A program made the translations under genes and the position numbers. From Cypionkella sinensis (GTDB taxonomy: Bacteria; Pseudomonadota; Alphaproteobacteria; Rhodobacterales; Rhodobacteraceae), in NCBI RefSeq assembly GCF_042646385.1, contig NZ_JBHRTO010000001.1:1674001-1738000 (forward strand): 64,000 nt of DNA, given 5' to 3'. Shown here one piece after another: positions 1-8,074 of this stretch (its first letter is position 1; every line of letters begins with the position of its first letter). The notes under the pieces are model-generated. The model did not search any database. It was not told the origin of the DNA and worked only from the letters and a program-made list of their open reading frames with translations.

Positions 1-1002
1 CAGCACCACCATCACCGCGCCAAACCCGACCGACAGCGCAATCGCCGTCACCGCCGCATCGCGCACGCCTTGGCGGTCCCCCGCGCCATCCGCCCGCCCC
101 GCGCGCACTGTGGCCGCATTCGACAGGCCCAGATGCACCATGAACGACAGCGCCGCCACCTCCATGGTGATACCATGCGCCGCGAGTTCAATCGTGCCGA
201 TCCATCCCATCATCAGCGCGGTGGCCTGAAACAATCCGCTTTCCGCAAGCGAGGTCACGCCAATCGGCCAGCCAAGGCGAAACACCTGATGCAGGGCTGG
301 CCAATCCGGCCGCCAGAACCGCTGAAACAGATGGAAATGCCGCAAGGCAGGCAACCAGCCCGCATAGATCGCCAGCAGCACAAAGGTCAGCGTCTGCACC
401 GCAACCGAAGCAATCGCCGCACCGCGCACGCCCAGTTCCGGCGCGCCCCAGTGGCCAAAGATCAGCGCATAGGCCAACACAAGGTTGACCCCAACCGCCG
501 CCAGCGTCACCCACAGCACCACCTGAGTCCGCTCTAGCGCCGCCAGATAATTCTTCAGCACCATCACCAACAGCGCCGGGATCATCCCCCAGCCCGCAAT
601 GCGCAAGAAATCCTGCCCCAGTGCCGAAACCTCGGGCCGCTGCCCCAAGGCCAGCAGCAACGCCTCGGACCACCAGAAAATCGGATAGCTCAGCAGCCCG
701 AAGCCAATCGACAGCCACATCCCCATGCGGGTATCGCGCCGCACCTGCGCCTCATCCCCACGCCCCACCGCTGTGGCCACCATCGGCAGCACAGCCTGCG
801 CAAAGCCCGCGCCCAGAATGAACACCACGAAAAACATCGAGGTCGCCAGCACCACCGCGGCAAGTTCATTCACCCCATACCAGCCCAGCAGCACGGTATC
901 GGTGACATGCAGCGCCATCTGCGCCAGGTGGCTGCCCACCAGCGGCAGGCCCAAAGCCAGTGTCGCGCGGGCATGTGAGATGTAGGACATTCTTTTGATC
1001 AT
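1..1002 (-). CDS. MATE family efflux transporter (5' part, runs off the left edge)
   Basis: Inner-membrane multidrug/Na+ antiporter of the MATE (NorM-like) family. I translated the minus strand from ATG at 1002: 334 codons stay open to base 1, so the C-terminal part (about 100 residues) lies outside the window. The N-terminus reads MIKRMSYISHARATLALG and leads into an alternating series of hydrophobic helices. The duplicated MATE pattern is visible as LPLVGSHLAQMALHVTDTVL near residue 19 and LGWPIGVTSLAESGLFQATA near residue 243. A second in-frame ATG at 990 is possible; neither has a strong ribosome site. It stands alone, divergent from the monooxygenase gene at 1248. Substrate cannot be told from sequence. 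Confidence 0.9.
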   Translation of the reverse strand, partial: MIKRMSYISHARATLALGLPLVGSHLAQMALHVTDTVLLGWYGVNELAAVVLATSMFFVVFILGAGFAQAVLPMVATAVGRGDEAQVRRDTRMGMWLSIGFGLLSYPIFWWSEALLLALGQRPEVSALGQDFLRIAGWGMIPALLVMVLKNYLAALERTQVVLWVTLAAVGVNLVLAYALIFGHWGAPELGVRGAAIASVAVQTLTFVLLAIYAGWLPALRHFHLFQRFWRPDWPALHQVFRLGWPIGVTSLAESGLFQATALMMGWIGTIELAAHGITMEVAALSFMVHLGLSNAATVRAGRADGAGDRQGVRDAAVTAIALSVGFGAVMVVL

Positions 1003-1247
1003 ATCCCAAGTCCTACAAGCGCAAGATCACCGCCACAAGACACCGCTTCCGCCGCAGCGCAGCGCAGGTTCCCGCCCCCGTCAGTGCTTTCAATGTCGGA
1101 AACCATTCTGCGCGTCGATAACGTGACATTTACATTCCCGCGGCACAGGATCAGCCTTCTCTCAACCACAGAGTGACTGCGATGCCGCCTTGACGTCGGC
1201 TCGCCCGTCCGGGTGCGACCAAAATCCGGCGAGACGGAAGGTGATGC

Positions 1248-2279
1248 ATGGATAACCCATTAAATCTGCACCAGAATCTGCGCACACCTCTCTGCGATCT
1301 GTTGGGATGTGATCACCCGATCCTGCTGGCTGGTATGGGCGGCGTCGCACGATCCGAGCTTGTCGCCGCCATCGCAAATGCGGGCGGCTACGGCATCCTT
1401 GGCATGGTCCGCGAACCGCCAGAGTTGATCGCACAAGAGATTGACGCGGTGCGCGCCCAAACCAGCCGCGCCTTCGCCGTCAATCTGATCCCCGCCGCCA
1501 CCGATCCCACCTTGCTCGATGCCGAACTCGCGATGTGCTTTGCCAAGCAAGTGCCCGCGCTATGTTTCTTCTGGCACCCCGTCGCCGCAGCCATAAAGCG
1601 CGCGAAGACCGCCGGTTGCCTTGTGCTGCATCAGGTCGGATCGCTAGCCGCAGCGCTTGAGGCCGAGGCCGCCGGAGCCGATGTATTGATCGTCCAAGGC
1701 GTCGAGGCCGGGGGGCATGTTCACGGCACCGCCGCCGCCCTGATTCTGGTCGAGCAGGTCGCCCGCGCTTGCAACCTGCCCATCGCTGCCTCGGGCGGCT
1801 TTGCGACAGGGGCCAGCCTGATCGCCGCCCGCGCCTTGGGGGCACAAGCAATACACTGCGGCACCGCTTTTCTGGCCACCGAGGAATCCTTTGCCCATGC
1901 CGACCATAAGGCCCGCGTGCTGACCGCCTGCGCCGAAGACACCGTCTACACCGATGTGTTTGCGCTGAACTGGCCGCCACATGCTCCGGTCCGGGTCATC
2001 CGCAATTCTGTCACCGACAGCCTTGGTCACAGGCTGCTGGGCCACCACCCCGACCACCTGCCACGCGAGATCATCGCCCACGAAGGCGACCGCCCGCTGC
2101 CGCGCTTCAGCACCGACAGCCCGCTGCGCATCACCACCGGAAATCTGGAAGCCATGCCAAACTATGCCGGAGAAAGTGCCTCCCTGATCACCACCCTGCC
2201 CAGCGCCGCCACCCGTATCGCCGAAATTCTGGCAGAGGCGCAGATCGCCCTCGCCCGCCTGACCGGGGCACAGCCATGA
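1248..2279 (+). CDS. Nitronate monooxygenase / 2-nitropropane dioxygenase family flavoprotein
   Basis: 343 residues, a TIM-barrel FMN enzyme of the nitronate monooxygenase family, which oxidises alkyl nitronates to carbonyl compounds and nitrite. Visible: N-terminal LLGCDHPILLAGMGGVA (flavin loop), ADVLIVQGVEAGGHVHG around residues 146-162 (phosphate-binding Gly-rich segment with the family's conserved His), and PIAASGGFATGASLIAARALGAQ around residues 180-203. ATG follows GGAAGG at good spacing. It overlaps the next gene by ATGA, so the two are translationally coupled; the biochemical link between them is unclear. Many members of this family are annotated only by homology, so the true substrate is uncertain. 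Confidence 0.87.
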   Translation: MDNPLNLHQNLRTPLCDLLGCDHPILLAGMGGVARSELVAAIANAGGYGILGMVREPPELIAQEIDAVRAQTSRAFAVNLIPAATDPTLLDAELAMCFAKQVPALCFFWHPVAAAIKRAKTAGCLVLHQVGSLAAALEAEAAGADVLIVQGVEAGGHVHGTAAALILVEQVARACNLPIAASGGFATGASLIAARALGAQAIHCGTAFLATEESFAHADHKARVLTACAEDTVYTDVFALNWPPHAPVRVIRNSVTDSLGHRLLGHHPDHLPREIIAHEGDRPLPRFSTDSPLRITTGNLEAMPNYAGESASLITTLPSAATRIAEILAEAQIALARLTGAQP

Positions 2280-2935
2280 CCGACAGACCCTTCGCCTCGC
2301 CCGTGTGTTTCGCGCATGAAAACGCTGCCGAACCGCTTGATCCGCAGCAAGCCACCGATGTTGCCCGCTGGCGCAAGGCCGAACGTCTCCGCCTGCTGGC
2401 CGAACGTGCCGCCTTGCCTGTGGCCACTCGGCAATCCGCAGCGCAGGCCATCGCCGGCCATCTCGATACCCTGCTTGCCCGCCGTTTTCCCAACCTGAAT
2501 GGCCTGATCATCTCGGCTTGGTGGCCGATCAAGGCCGAACTTGATCTGCGCTTCTGGCTTGCCAGCCTTGCGCCGCGCGGAGCCACCGCTGCCCTGCCGG
2601 TGATATTACAGCCCAAAGCCCCGCTCGCGTTCCGGCCCTGGACACCCGAGGCCGCGATGGAGCGCGGTTTCTGGAACATTCCGGTGCCCGCCACTGGCCC
2701 CGAGATTACGCCACATATCACCCTGTCACCACTCGTCGGCTGGGATAGTGCGGGCTTTCGTCTGGGTTATGGCGGCGGCTATTTTGACCGCACCCTTGCT
2801 GCCGTTACCCCATCGCCCATCGCCATCGGCATCGGTCTTGCCGCTGCCCATCTACCGACGATCTTCCCGCAACCGCATGATATCCCGATGGATTACATCC
2901 TGTGCGAAGACGGGCTGTCGCCGCTGCACGCCTGA
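2276..2935 (+). CDS. 5-formyltetrahydrofolate cyclo-ligase
   Basis: 219 residues. Converts 5-formyl-THF to 5,10-methenyl-THF using ATP, in one-carbon metabolism in the cytosol. The family signature GYGGGYFDRTLA is present about two thirds along (near 2767-2802), preceded by a conserved GWDSAGFRLG stretch. An N-terminal basic Arg-rich helix follows a short leader, RWRKAERLRLLAERAALP, typical of the KxxLR nucleotide-binding start of the family. Length is slightly longer than the usual 180-200 residues because of about 30 N-terminal residues. The start ATG overlaps the stop of the preceding gene by 4 bases (ATGA). Confidence 0.93.
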   Translation: MTDRPFASPVCFAHENAAEPLDPQQATDVARWRKAERLRLLAERAALPVATRQSAAQAIAGHLDTLLARRFPNLNGLIISAWWPIKAELDLRFWLASLAPRGATAALPVILQPKAPLAFRPWTPEAAMERGFWNIPVPATGPEITPHITLSPLVGWDSAGFRLGYGGGYFDRTLAAVTPSPIAIGIGLAAAHLPTIFPQPHDIPMDYILCEDGLSPLHA

Positions 2936-2984
2936 GACGCCACGCCACATCGCCAAGCCAGCATCCGCGCGCTATTGTCCCGGC

Positions 2985-3359
2985 ATGAGTGATGAGACCC
3001 GCATCCTTTACAACGAAACCTGTCCGGTCTGCCGGTTCGAGATCAACAGCTACCGCAAGACGGCACTCGCGCAGGACATCCCCCTGCGCTTTGATGATCT
3101 GACGCAGGCAGCCGCTTGGGGCATCGCCCCCGACGCCGCTGCCAAACGCCTGCATGTCTTGCACGACAGCAAAATCCTGTCCGGTATTCCGGCGTTTCAG
3201 GTGATCTGGGCCAAACTGCCACGCTGGCGTTGGTTCGGCAAAATGACAGCACTGCCGCTGATCCACCCCATTGCCTGCGCGATTTACGATCACGTCATGG
3301 CCCCGCTGCTCTACCGCGCCCACAAACGCCGCGAAGCTGCCAAATCCGCGCCACATTAA
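2985..3359 (+). CDS. Thiol-disulfide oxidoreductase, DCC family (DUF393)
   Basis: 124 residues. The N-terminus MSDETRILYNETCPVCRFEI carries the CPVC redox motif in the place of the DCC family's typical YDGxCPLC start; the C-terminal half has the family's hydrophobic stretch ending in LLYRAHKRREAAK. DCC proteins are predicted thiol-disulfide oxidoreductases with no settled substrate. The Asp of the D-C-C signature is replaced here by Asn-Glu, a small variation. I chose the ATG at 2985 because it places the CxxC loop at the usual distance from the N-terminus; an upstream reading frame would overlap the cyclo-ligase. It probably belongs to the same transcript as the two upstream genes. Confidence 0.85.
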   Translation: MSDETRILYNETCPVCRFEINSYRKTALAQDIPLRFDDLTQAAAWGIAPDAAAKRLHVLHDSKILSGIPAFQVIWAKLPRWRWFGKMTALPLIHPIACAIYDHVMAPLLYRAHKRREAAKSAPH

Positions 3360-3398
3360 CTGCGCAACTTGCGGGGGTATTTACCCTGTGAGGCGCCG

Positions 3399-3581
3399 AT
3401 GCTGCGTGTTCTTCTTTTGCTAGTGCCACTGCCCGCCTTGGCGCTGCCGCAAAGCACGGCTTCATCCGAGCCAATCCTCTGCGCAGATGGCAAACCTGTG
3501 GTCCCAGACCTGCTGCATCCGGTTCTGCCGCATTGCGCCCCCGCCCCGCAACTATCTCACGCCCCGGCGCCCGATGCGTAA
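3399..3581 (+). CDS. Small hypothetical exported protein
   Basis: 60 residues beginning MLRVLLLLVPLPALALPQST, a clear Sec signal peptide with likely cleavage after ALA. The mature part is short, Pro/His-rich, and has two Cys (ILCAD and LPHCAP) that could pair in the periplasm. It overlaps the next gene by 8 bases (3574-3581), with that gene's ATG lying inside its last codons, which suggests translational coupling. I do not recognise a family. It could be a cofactor or partner of the downstream exported protein, or only a leader that sets its translation. Confidence 0.55.
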   Translation: MLRVLLLLVPLPALALPQSTASSEPILCADGKPVVPDLLHPVLPHCAPAPQLSHAPAPDA

Positions 3582-5133
3582 GCTTCTGCTCTTGCTTGGC
3601 CTGCTGGCCAGCCCCGCCGACGCTGCGATCAGCTTTGATGATCTGCGCGGCCTTGTGCTGGCCCGCGATTTCACCGCGACCGACGCCGCCCTGATCGCCG
3701 CCCACACCGAATACACCGCCGCCCACACGCCAGACGACGAGCGTGAGCTTTACAACGTGTTCGCACTCTACGATCCCGCAATCCAGCGCTTTGCCGAAGA
3801 TTGGGTCGCAGCCGATCCCGACAATCCGCGCGCGCTCAATGCCTTGGGTTGGAACCTCTATGTCTGGGGTTGGGCATGGCGCGGCGAAAATACCGTCAAC
3901 CGGACCACGACCGAAGCCTTGAAAGGCATGTCGAGCCGCCACATGCAGGCCTTCAAGCTGTTCCAGCGCGCCGCCCAGCTTGCACCCGATCTTATCCCGG
4001 CGTCTGACGGAATGCTCCGCCTGACGACCACGCTCGGCAACAAGGCGGTGATTCCGATTGAGTTAGAGCGGATCATGACAAGCCAGCCCAATCGCGGCAG
4101 CCTGATGCGCGCTATGCTGTCGCTGGCCCCGCAATGGGGCGGTCGCCCCGAGCAGGTCAATCTGTTGTGCGACCGCTATGCGCCCAAAATCACCGATGTG
4201 CCCGATTACACCCCCGAAGTTTGCCGCATCGACGCCGTCTACTACGCGAATTTCTGGTATGGCGATCAGCGCGCAGCGGCACATCAGCTCTTGTTGTTCA
4301 TGCCGAACCCTATCCTCGACTACGCCCGCTACAATGACATGATGTATGGTCCGTCCACCCCGGAAGAGGTGGTTTCAGGACTGGAAGCCCTGAAAGCCCA
4401 GCGCGACCTGAACCCGGAAGAAGCGCGCAAACTGGATGACATCCGCATGAGTCTTGCGCGGGTCGATGCCATGCAGGCGACCTACCCCGAGTTTTCCACC
4501 GCACTTCTGCGCGAGGTTCCTCTCTTGCAAGATGCTTTGGTGAAAGACCCGCTGAATCCCGATCTGCTGCACCGCTATGTCTATACCCTTGATGAAGCCG
4601 AGGCTTATGCGGCGCGTCCGATCACCACGACCGAAAAAGCCGATCTGATCCAGCGCCTGCACGCAACGCTCAAAGCCGTGCCAACGGCTTACAAACTCTG
4701 GAACGATCTTGCGCAAATCACGCTTGGGTCCGGCGAGTTTGATGGCATCGCCCGCGCCGAGCCGTATTTTCACAATGCGATCCACTATTCCGTCTACGGC
4801 AATCAGCAAATGGCAAATGCTGTGCGCCCGAAATGGATGCGGGTGCTGGATCAATCCAACATCATGAAGGCCACAGACATCTCCGCCTTAACGCCAGAGC
4901 AACTTGCCCAGTTGGATGCCATCGTCAACTGTCCGCTGGCAATGCAACTGAACGTCCTGCGGCTGGTCTGCGACAACGACGGAACCCCAGAAAATCAGTG
5001 CGCCGACGGTTACGCCGCAAACGAGGTGATATGGGACCGTTTGAAAGACCGCATAAATTCAGGCGCATGCCCAGACACGTTCCTTCCGCACTTTGAAGAA
5101 CAATATCTGTCACCAAAGAAGGTCGATTTCTGA
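3574..5133 (+). CDS. Exported hypothetical protein, helical repeat (possibly DUF4034-like)
   Basis: 519 residues with Sec signal MRKLLLLLGLLASPADA (cleavage likely after ADA). The rest is soluble and mostly helical, with TPR-like spacing, for example DWVAADPDNPRALNALGWNL near residues 70-89 and AFKLFQRAAQLAPDLIPASD near residues 126-145. This arrangement resembles the DUF4034 family, but I cannot confirm that. The C-terminal quarter has five Cys (NCPLA, LVCDN, QCADG, ACPDT), consistent with disulfides in the periplasm. I chose the ATG at 3574 because it gives a perfect signal peptide; starts further upstream do not. Function unknown. Downstream, 5145-5200 holds two imperfect palindromes. Confidence 0.7.
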   Translation: MRKLLLLLGLLASPADAAISFDDLRGLVLARDFTATDAALIAAHTEYTAAHTPDDERELYNVFALYDPAIQRFAEDWVAADPDNPRALNALGWNLYVWGWAWRGENTVNRTTTEALKGMSSRHMQAFKLFQRAAQLAPDLIPASDGMLRLTTTLGNKAVIPIELERIMTSQPNRGSLMRAMLSLAPQWGGRPEQVNLLCDRYAPKITDVPDYTPEVCRIDAVYYANFWYGDQRAAAHQLLLFMPNPILDYARYNDMMYGPSTPEEVVSGLEALKAQRDLNPEEARKLDDIRMSLARVDAMQATYPEFSTALLREVPLLQDALVKDPLNPDLLHRYVYTLDEAEAYAARPITTTEKADLIQRLHATLKAVPTAYKLWNDLAQITLGSGEFDGIARAEPYFHNAIHYSVYGNQQMANAVRPKWMRVLDQSNIMKATDISALTPEQLAQLDAIVNCPLAMQLNVLRLVCDNDGTPENQCADGYAANEVIWDRLKDRINSGACPDTFLPHFEEQYLSPKKVDF

Positions 5134-5144
5134 AATTCGCCCAA

Positions 5145-5200
5145 CTGATCGCTCTATTCGATCATAAATTAGCCACATTCCTGATCGCCCTATCCGATCA
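5145..5200. repeat. Two near-identical palindromes of about 20 bp
   Basis: CTGATCGCTCTATTCGATCA (5145-5164) and CTGATCGCCCTATCCGATCA (5181-5200) are direct imperfect copies 36 bp apart, and each is itself an inverted repeat (TGATCG...CGATCA). The second copy runs into the last codons of the convergent dgkA gene. They may act as weak terminators between two convergent genes or be a protein-binding pair. Confidence 0.5.
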
Positions 5201-5552
5201 GAATTACCACCCACGCCACTCCGCCCGCAATCGCCGTCAACGCCACCGCAGCCGAGCCGCAATCCTTCGCCTTCTTGGCGCGCGGATCTTCGGCCTTTGA
5301 GATGTAATCCACCACTTCCTCCAGCCCGGTGTTCATCAACTCGGCCGCCAGCACCAGCAAGCCCAGCGCCAGGATCAATCCACGCTCGGCCGCCGTCATC
5401 TCAATCGAAAACGCCAAACCGGCTGACAGCACGTTGACCACGCTCCACTGTCGCAAGGTCTTTTCACTGGCCCAAGCCGCCCGCCAGCCGTGCCATGACC
5501 AGATCACCGTATTGGCAAACCGCCGCCCTTCACTGCGCAAAATGTCCCGCAT
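5190..5552 (-). CDS. dgkA: Diacylglycerol kinase, DgkA type
   Basis: 120 residues. Small trimeric inner-membrane kinase that phosphorylates diacylglycerol, recycling lipid by-products to phosphatidate. The family signature is clear: ELMNTGLEEVVDYIS followed by AKDCGSAAV, which carries the catalytic Glu and Asp, plus three transmembrane segments (about residues 34-48, 54-70 and 99-119). I chose ATG at 5552 over ATG at 5564 because GGGGGAG precedes it at good spacing; the longer form would add only MGGA. Length matches E. coli DgkA (about 120). It converges with the exported hypothetical gene to its left. Confidence 0.95.
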   Translation of the reverse strand: MRDILRSEGRRFANTVIWSWHGWRAAWASEKTLRQWSVVNVLSAGLAFSIEMTAAERGLILALGLLVLAAELMNTGLEEVVDYISKAEDPRAKKAKDCGSAAVALTAIAGGVAWVVILIG

Positions 5553-5590
5553 GGCTCCCCCCATTCAAGGCGGCCATCCAAGCGCAAGCC

Positions 5591-5950
5591 TCAGACCTTG
5601 GCAAGCGCGTCCAGATAGGCCCGCACCGAAGTCACCACATGCGCAAACCGATCCCCGCCCAGATGCACCCCGCCATACCAGCGCGTCACCACCACGATAT
5701 GATCATGCAATGCGGCGCGCTCCAGCATCTTCAGGATCACCGCAGCCGCCCCCGCCTCGCCATCGTCGTTCTTCACCGCCCCGCCATCCGACAGCACGCA
5801 GGCCCAGGTGTTATGCGTGGCCTTGGCGAATTTCTTGGCGCGCTTCAGTTCGGCCAGAAAATCCTCGATCCCGGCCCGCCCCTGCACCACCCCACCAGAC
5901 ACCGCATAGCGCGAGCCGCGATCGCGCAACACATCGACAATCTGCAACAT
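5591..5950 (-). CDS. YigZ / IMPACT family protein (short form)
   Basis: 119 residues, the N-terminal IMPACT (UPF0029) domain only. Motifs: KATHNTWAC, NDDGEAGAAAVILKMLE (the family's DGEPxGTAG loop) and VVVTRWYGGVHLGG. The usual C-terminal DUF1949 domain of E. coli YigZ (about 204 residues) is absent, as is common in alphaproteobacteria. IMPACT proteins are linked in eukaryotes to translation control through Gcn1; bacterial function is unknown. The ATG follows GAAGGGACATC. It is divergent from aspS, with the conserved ATTT motif element between them. Confidence 0.85.
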   Translation of the reverse strand: MLQIVDVLRDRGSRYAVSGGVVQGRAGIEDFLAELKRAKKFAKATHNTWACVLSDGGAVKNDDGEAGAAAVILKMLERAALHDHIVVVTRWYGGVHLGGDRFAHVVTSVRAYLDALAKV

Positions 5951-5971
5951 GATGTCCCTTCCCCCCTGTCG

Positions 5972-6003
5972 AAGCCTCCGGCGGGAGTATTTGAGCCAAG
6001 ATG
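5972..6003 (+). repeat. Dispersed GC palindrome plus GTATTTGAGC motif
   Basis: GCCTCCGGCGGGAGTATTTGAGC followed by CAAGATGAA lies between yigZ and aspS. The same design, a short GC palindrome then (A/G)TATTT(A/G)AGC and a downstream GATG, recurs at 34478-34515 and 37485-37530 in this window. It looks like a small dispersed intergenic element rather than a promoter, because its position relative to genes varies. Confidence 0.5.
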
Positions 6004-6094
6004 AAATGCAAAGCGCAATGCCTTGGGCTTGACTTCATCCATGCGGCAGAGTGTATCGGGCAAAACCGATGTAACCTCCGTGAAGGGGAAGTCC

Positions 6095-7873
6095 ATGCAC
6101 GCCTATCGCAGCCACACTTGCAACGATCTCAAAGCCGCCGATGTTGGCAATAACGTCCGCCTGTCGGGCTGGGTGCATCGGGTGCGCGATCATGGCGGCG
6201 TGTTGTTCATCGACCTGCGCGACCATTACGGGATCACCCAAGTCATCGCCGACAGCGACAGCCCGGCCTTCGCCGATATGGACAAGGTTCGCGCCGAATG
6301 GGTGGTGCAGATTGATGGCCGCGTGAAGGGCCGCGATGCTGCCTTGGTCAATCCGAAACTGCCCACGGGTGAGGTCGAGGTTTACGCCACCGCCCTCACT
6401 GTGCTGGGTGCCGCCGAAGAACTGCCCCTGCCGGTGTTCGGCGAGATCGAATACCCCGAGGAAACCCGTCTGACCTACCGTTTCCTCGACCTGCGCCGCG
6501 AGAAACTGCACCGCAACATGATGCTGCGCTCGAACGTGGTGCGCTCGATGCGCAAACGCATGTGGGATCAGGGCTTTAACGAATTCCAAACCCCGATCAT
6601 CACCGCCTCTTCCCCGGAAGGCGCGCGCGACTTTTTGGTGCCTTCGCGCCTGCATCCGGGCAAATTCTACGCCCTGCCGCAAGCGCCGCAGCAGTTCAAG
6701 CAGTTGATCATGGTGGCGGGCTTTGACCGCTATTTCCAGATCGCCCCTTGCTTCCGCGATGAAGACCCGCGCGCTGATCGCTCGCCCACCGACTTCTATC
6801 AGCTTGATATTGAAATGTCTTTTGTCGAGCAGGAAGACGTGTTCGCCGCCGTCCAACCCGTGGTGCAGGGCATCTTCGAAGAATTCGCACCGGGCAAAAA
6901 GGTCTATTCCGACTGGACCAAGATCGCTTACCGCGACAGCCTCAAATGGTATGGCAGCGATAAACCCGACCTGCGCAACCCGATCAAGATGCAGGACGTG
7001 TCTGAGCATTTCGCCGGTTCCGGCTTTGCGATCTTCGCCAAATTGCTGGAGCAGGAAGGCAACGAAGTCCGCGCCATTCCCGCCCCCACTGGCGGCAGCC
7101 GCAAATTCTGCGACCGCATGAATGCCTTCGCCCAGAAGGAAGGCCTGCCGGGCATGGGTTATATCTTCTGGCGCGAGGCTGAGGACGGCTCCGGCATGGA
7201 AGCCGCAGGCCCCTTGGCGAAAAACATCGGCCCCGAGCGCACCGAAGCCATTCGCGTCCAGCTTGGCCTGAACAAAGGTGACGCCGCGTTCTTCCTCGGC
7301 GGCAAGGCGGAAAACTTCGAAGCCATCGCGGGCCGCGCCCGCAACGAAATCGGCCGCGAACTGGGCCTGACCGAGCAGAATTGCTTCAAATTCGCCTGGA
7401 TCGTCGATTTCCCGATGTATGAGAAAACCGACGACGGCAAGATTGATTTCAGCCACAACCCGTTCTCGATGCCACAAGGCGGGCTGGATGCACTGAACGG
7501 CGATCCGCTGAAAGTCTATGCTTATCAATACGATCTTGCCTGCAACGGCTATGAGCTGATCTCGGGCGGCATCCGCAACCACAAACCCGAAATCATGTTC
7601 AAGGCGTTTGAACTGGCAGGCTATCCGAATTCCGAAGTCGAAAAACGCTTTGGCGGCATGGTCAAAGCCTTCAAATACGGCGCCCCGCCCCACGGCGGTT
7701 GCGCCGCGGGCATCGACCGCATCGTGATGCTCTTGGCGGATGAGCCGAATATCCGCGAAGTCATCATGTTCCCGATGAACCAACGCGCAGAAGACATGCT
7801 GATGGGTGCACCATCTGAACCCACCAATGCCCAGATGCGCGAACTGTCGCTGCGCGTGGCGGCGAAAGAGTAA
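6095..7873 (+). CDS. aspS: Aspartate--tRNA ligase
   Basis: 592 residues, class II aminoacyl-tRNA synthetase of bacterial type. Domain order: N-terminal OB-fold anticodon domain (LSGWVHRVRDHGGVLFIDLR, about residues 19-38), catalytic core with the QALP-like YALPQAPQQFKQLIM, motif 2 CFRDEDPRADRSPTDFYQLD, the bacterial GAD insertion domain (about 290-420), and motif 3 GIDRIVMLLAD near the end. ATG at 6095 follows AAGGGGAAG, and the protein starts MHAYRSHTC as in related proteins. Alphaproteobacterial AspRS is often non-discriminating and works with GatCAB for Asn-tRNA; whether this one is cannot be decided here. A hairpin follows at 7886. Confidence 0.97.
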   Translation: MHAYRSHTCNDLKAADVGNNVRLSGWVHRVRDHGGVLFIDLRDHYGITQVIADSDSPAFADMDKVRAEWVVQIDGRVKGRDAALVNPKLPTGEVEVYATALTVLGAAEELPLPVFGEIEYPEETRLTYRFLDLRREKLHRNMMLRSNVVRSMRKRMWDQGFNEFQTPIITASSPEGARDFLVPSRLHPGKFYALPQAPQQFKQLIMVAGFDRYFQIAPCFRDEDPRADRSPTDFYQLDIEMSFVEQEDVFAAVQPVVQGIFEEFAPGKKVYSDWTKIAYRDSLKWYGSDKPDLRNPIKMQDVSEHFAGSGFAIFAKLLEQEGNEVRAIPAPTGGSRKFCDRMNAFAQKEGLPGMGYIFWREAEDGSGMEAAGPLAKNIGPERTEAIRVQLGLNKGDAAFFLGGKAENFEAIAGRARNEIGRELGLTEQNCFKFAWIVDFPMYEKTDDGKIDFSHNPFSMPQGGLDALNGDPLKVYAYQYDLACNGYELISGGIRNHKPEIMFKAFELAGYPNSEVEKRFGGMVKAFKYGAPPHGGCAAGIDRIVMLLADEPNIREVIMFPMNQRAEDMLMGAPSEPTNAQMRELSLRVAAKE

Positions 7874-7885
7874 GCCAAACCCCAA

Positions 7886-7911
7886 GGATGGCCCGCCCGC
7901 GCGGGTCATCC
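7886..7911 (+). terminator. Stem-loop after aspS
   Basis: GGATGGCCCGC / GCGGGTCATCC form an 11-bp stem (one G-T pair) with a CCGC loop, 12 bases after the aspS stop. There is no T-tract, so it may stabilise the 3' end rather than terminate by itself. Confidence 0.5.
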
Positions 7912-8074
7912 GTCCGCTTAACAGCTGGCAATGTTCCGCTGTGGTCTGCCGGCGCCGCGATCTTCGTGCTGGCGATCTCATTTATTTGAAACCCAGACGT
8001 TTGTAATCCAGCATCGCTTGCTTATGTTACCGCATAGGCAGATCGCGTTTGCATGAATCCGGAGCTAGAGCACG

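Noticed and set aside
6035..7981. Long open frame on the strand opposite aspS
   Set aside because: Antisense of a clear aspartyl-tRNA synthetase gene; caused by high GC at third positions, no motif in translation.
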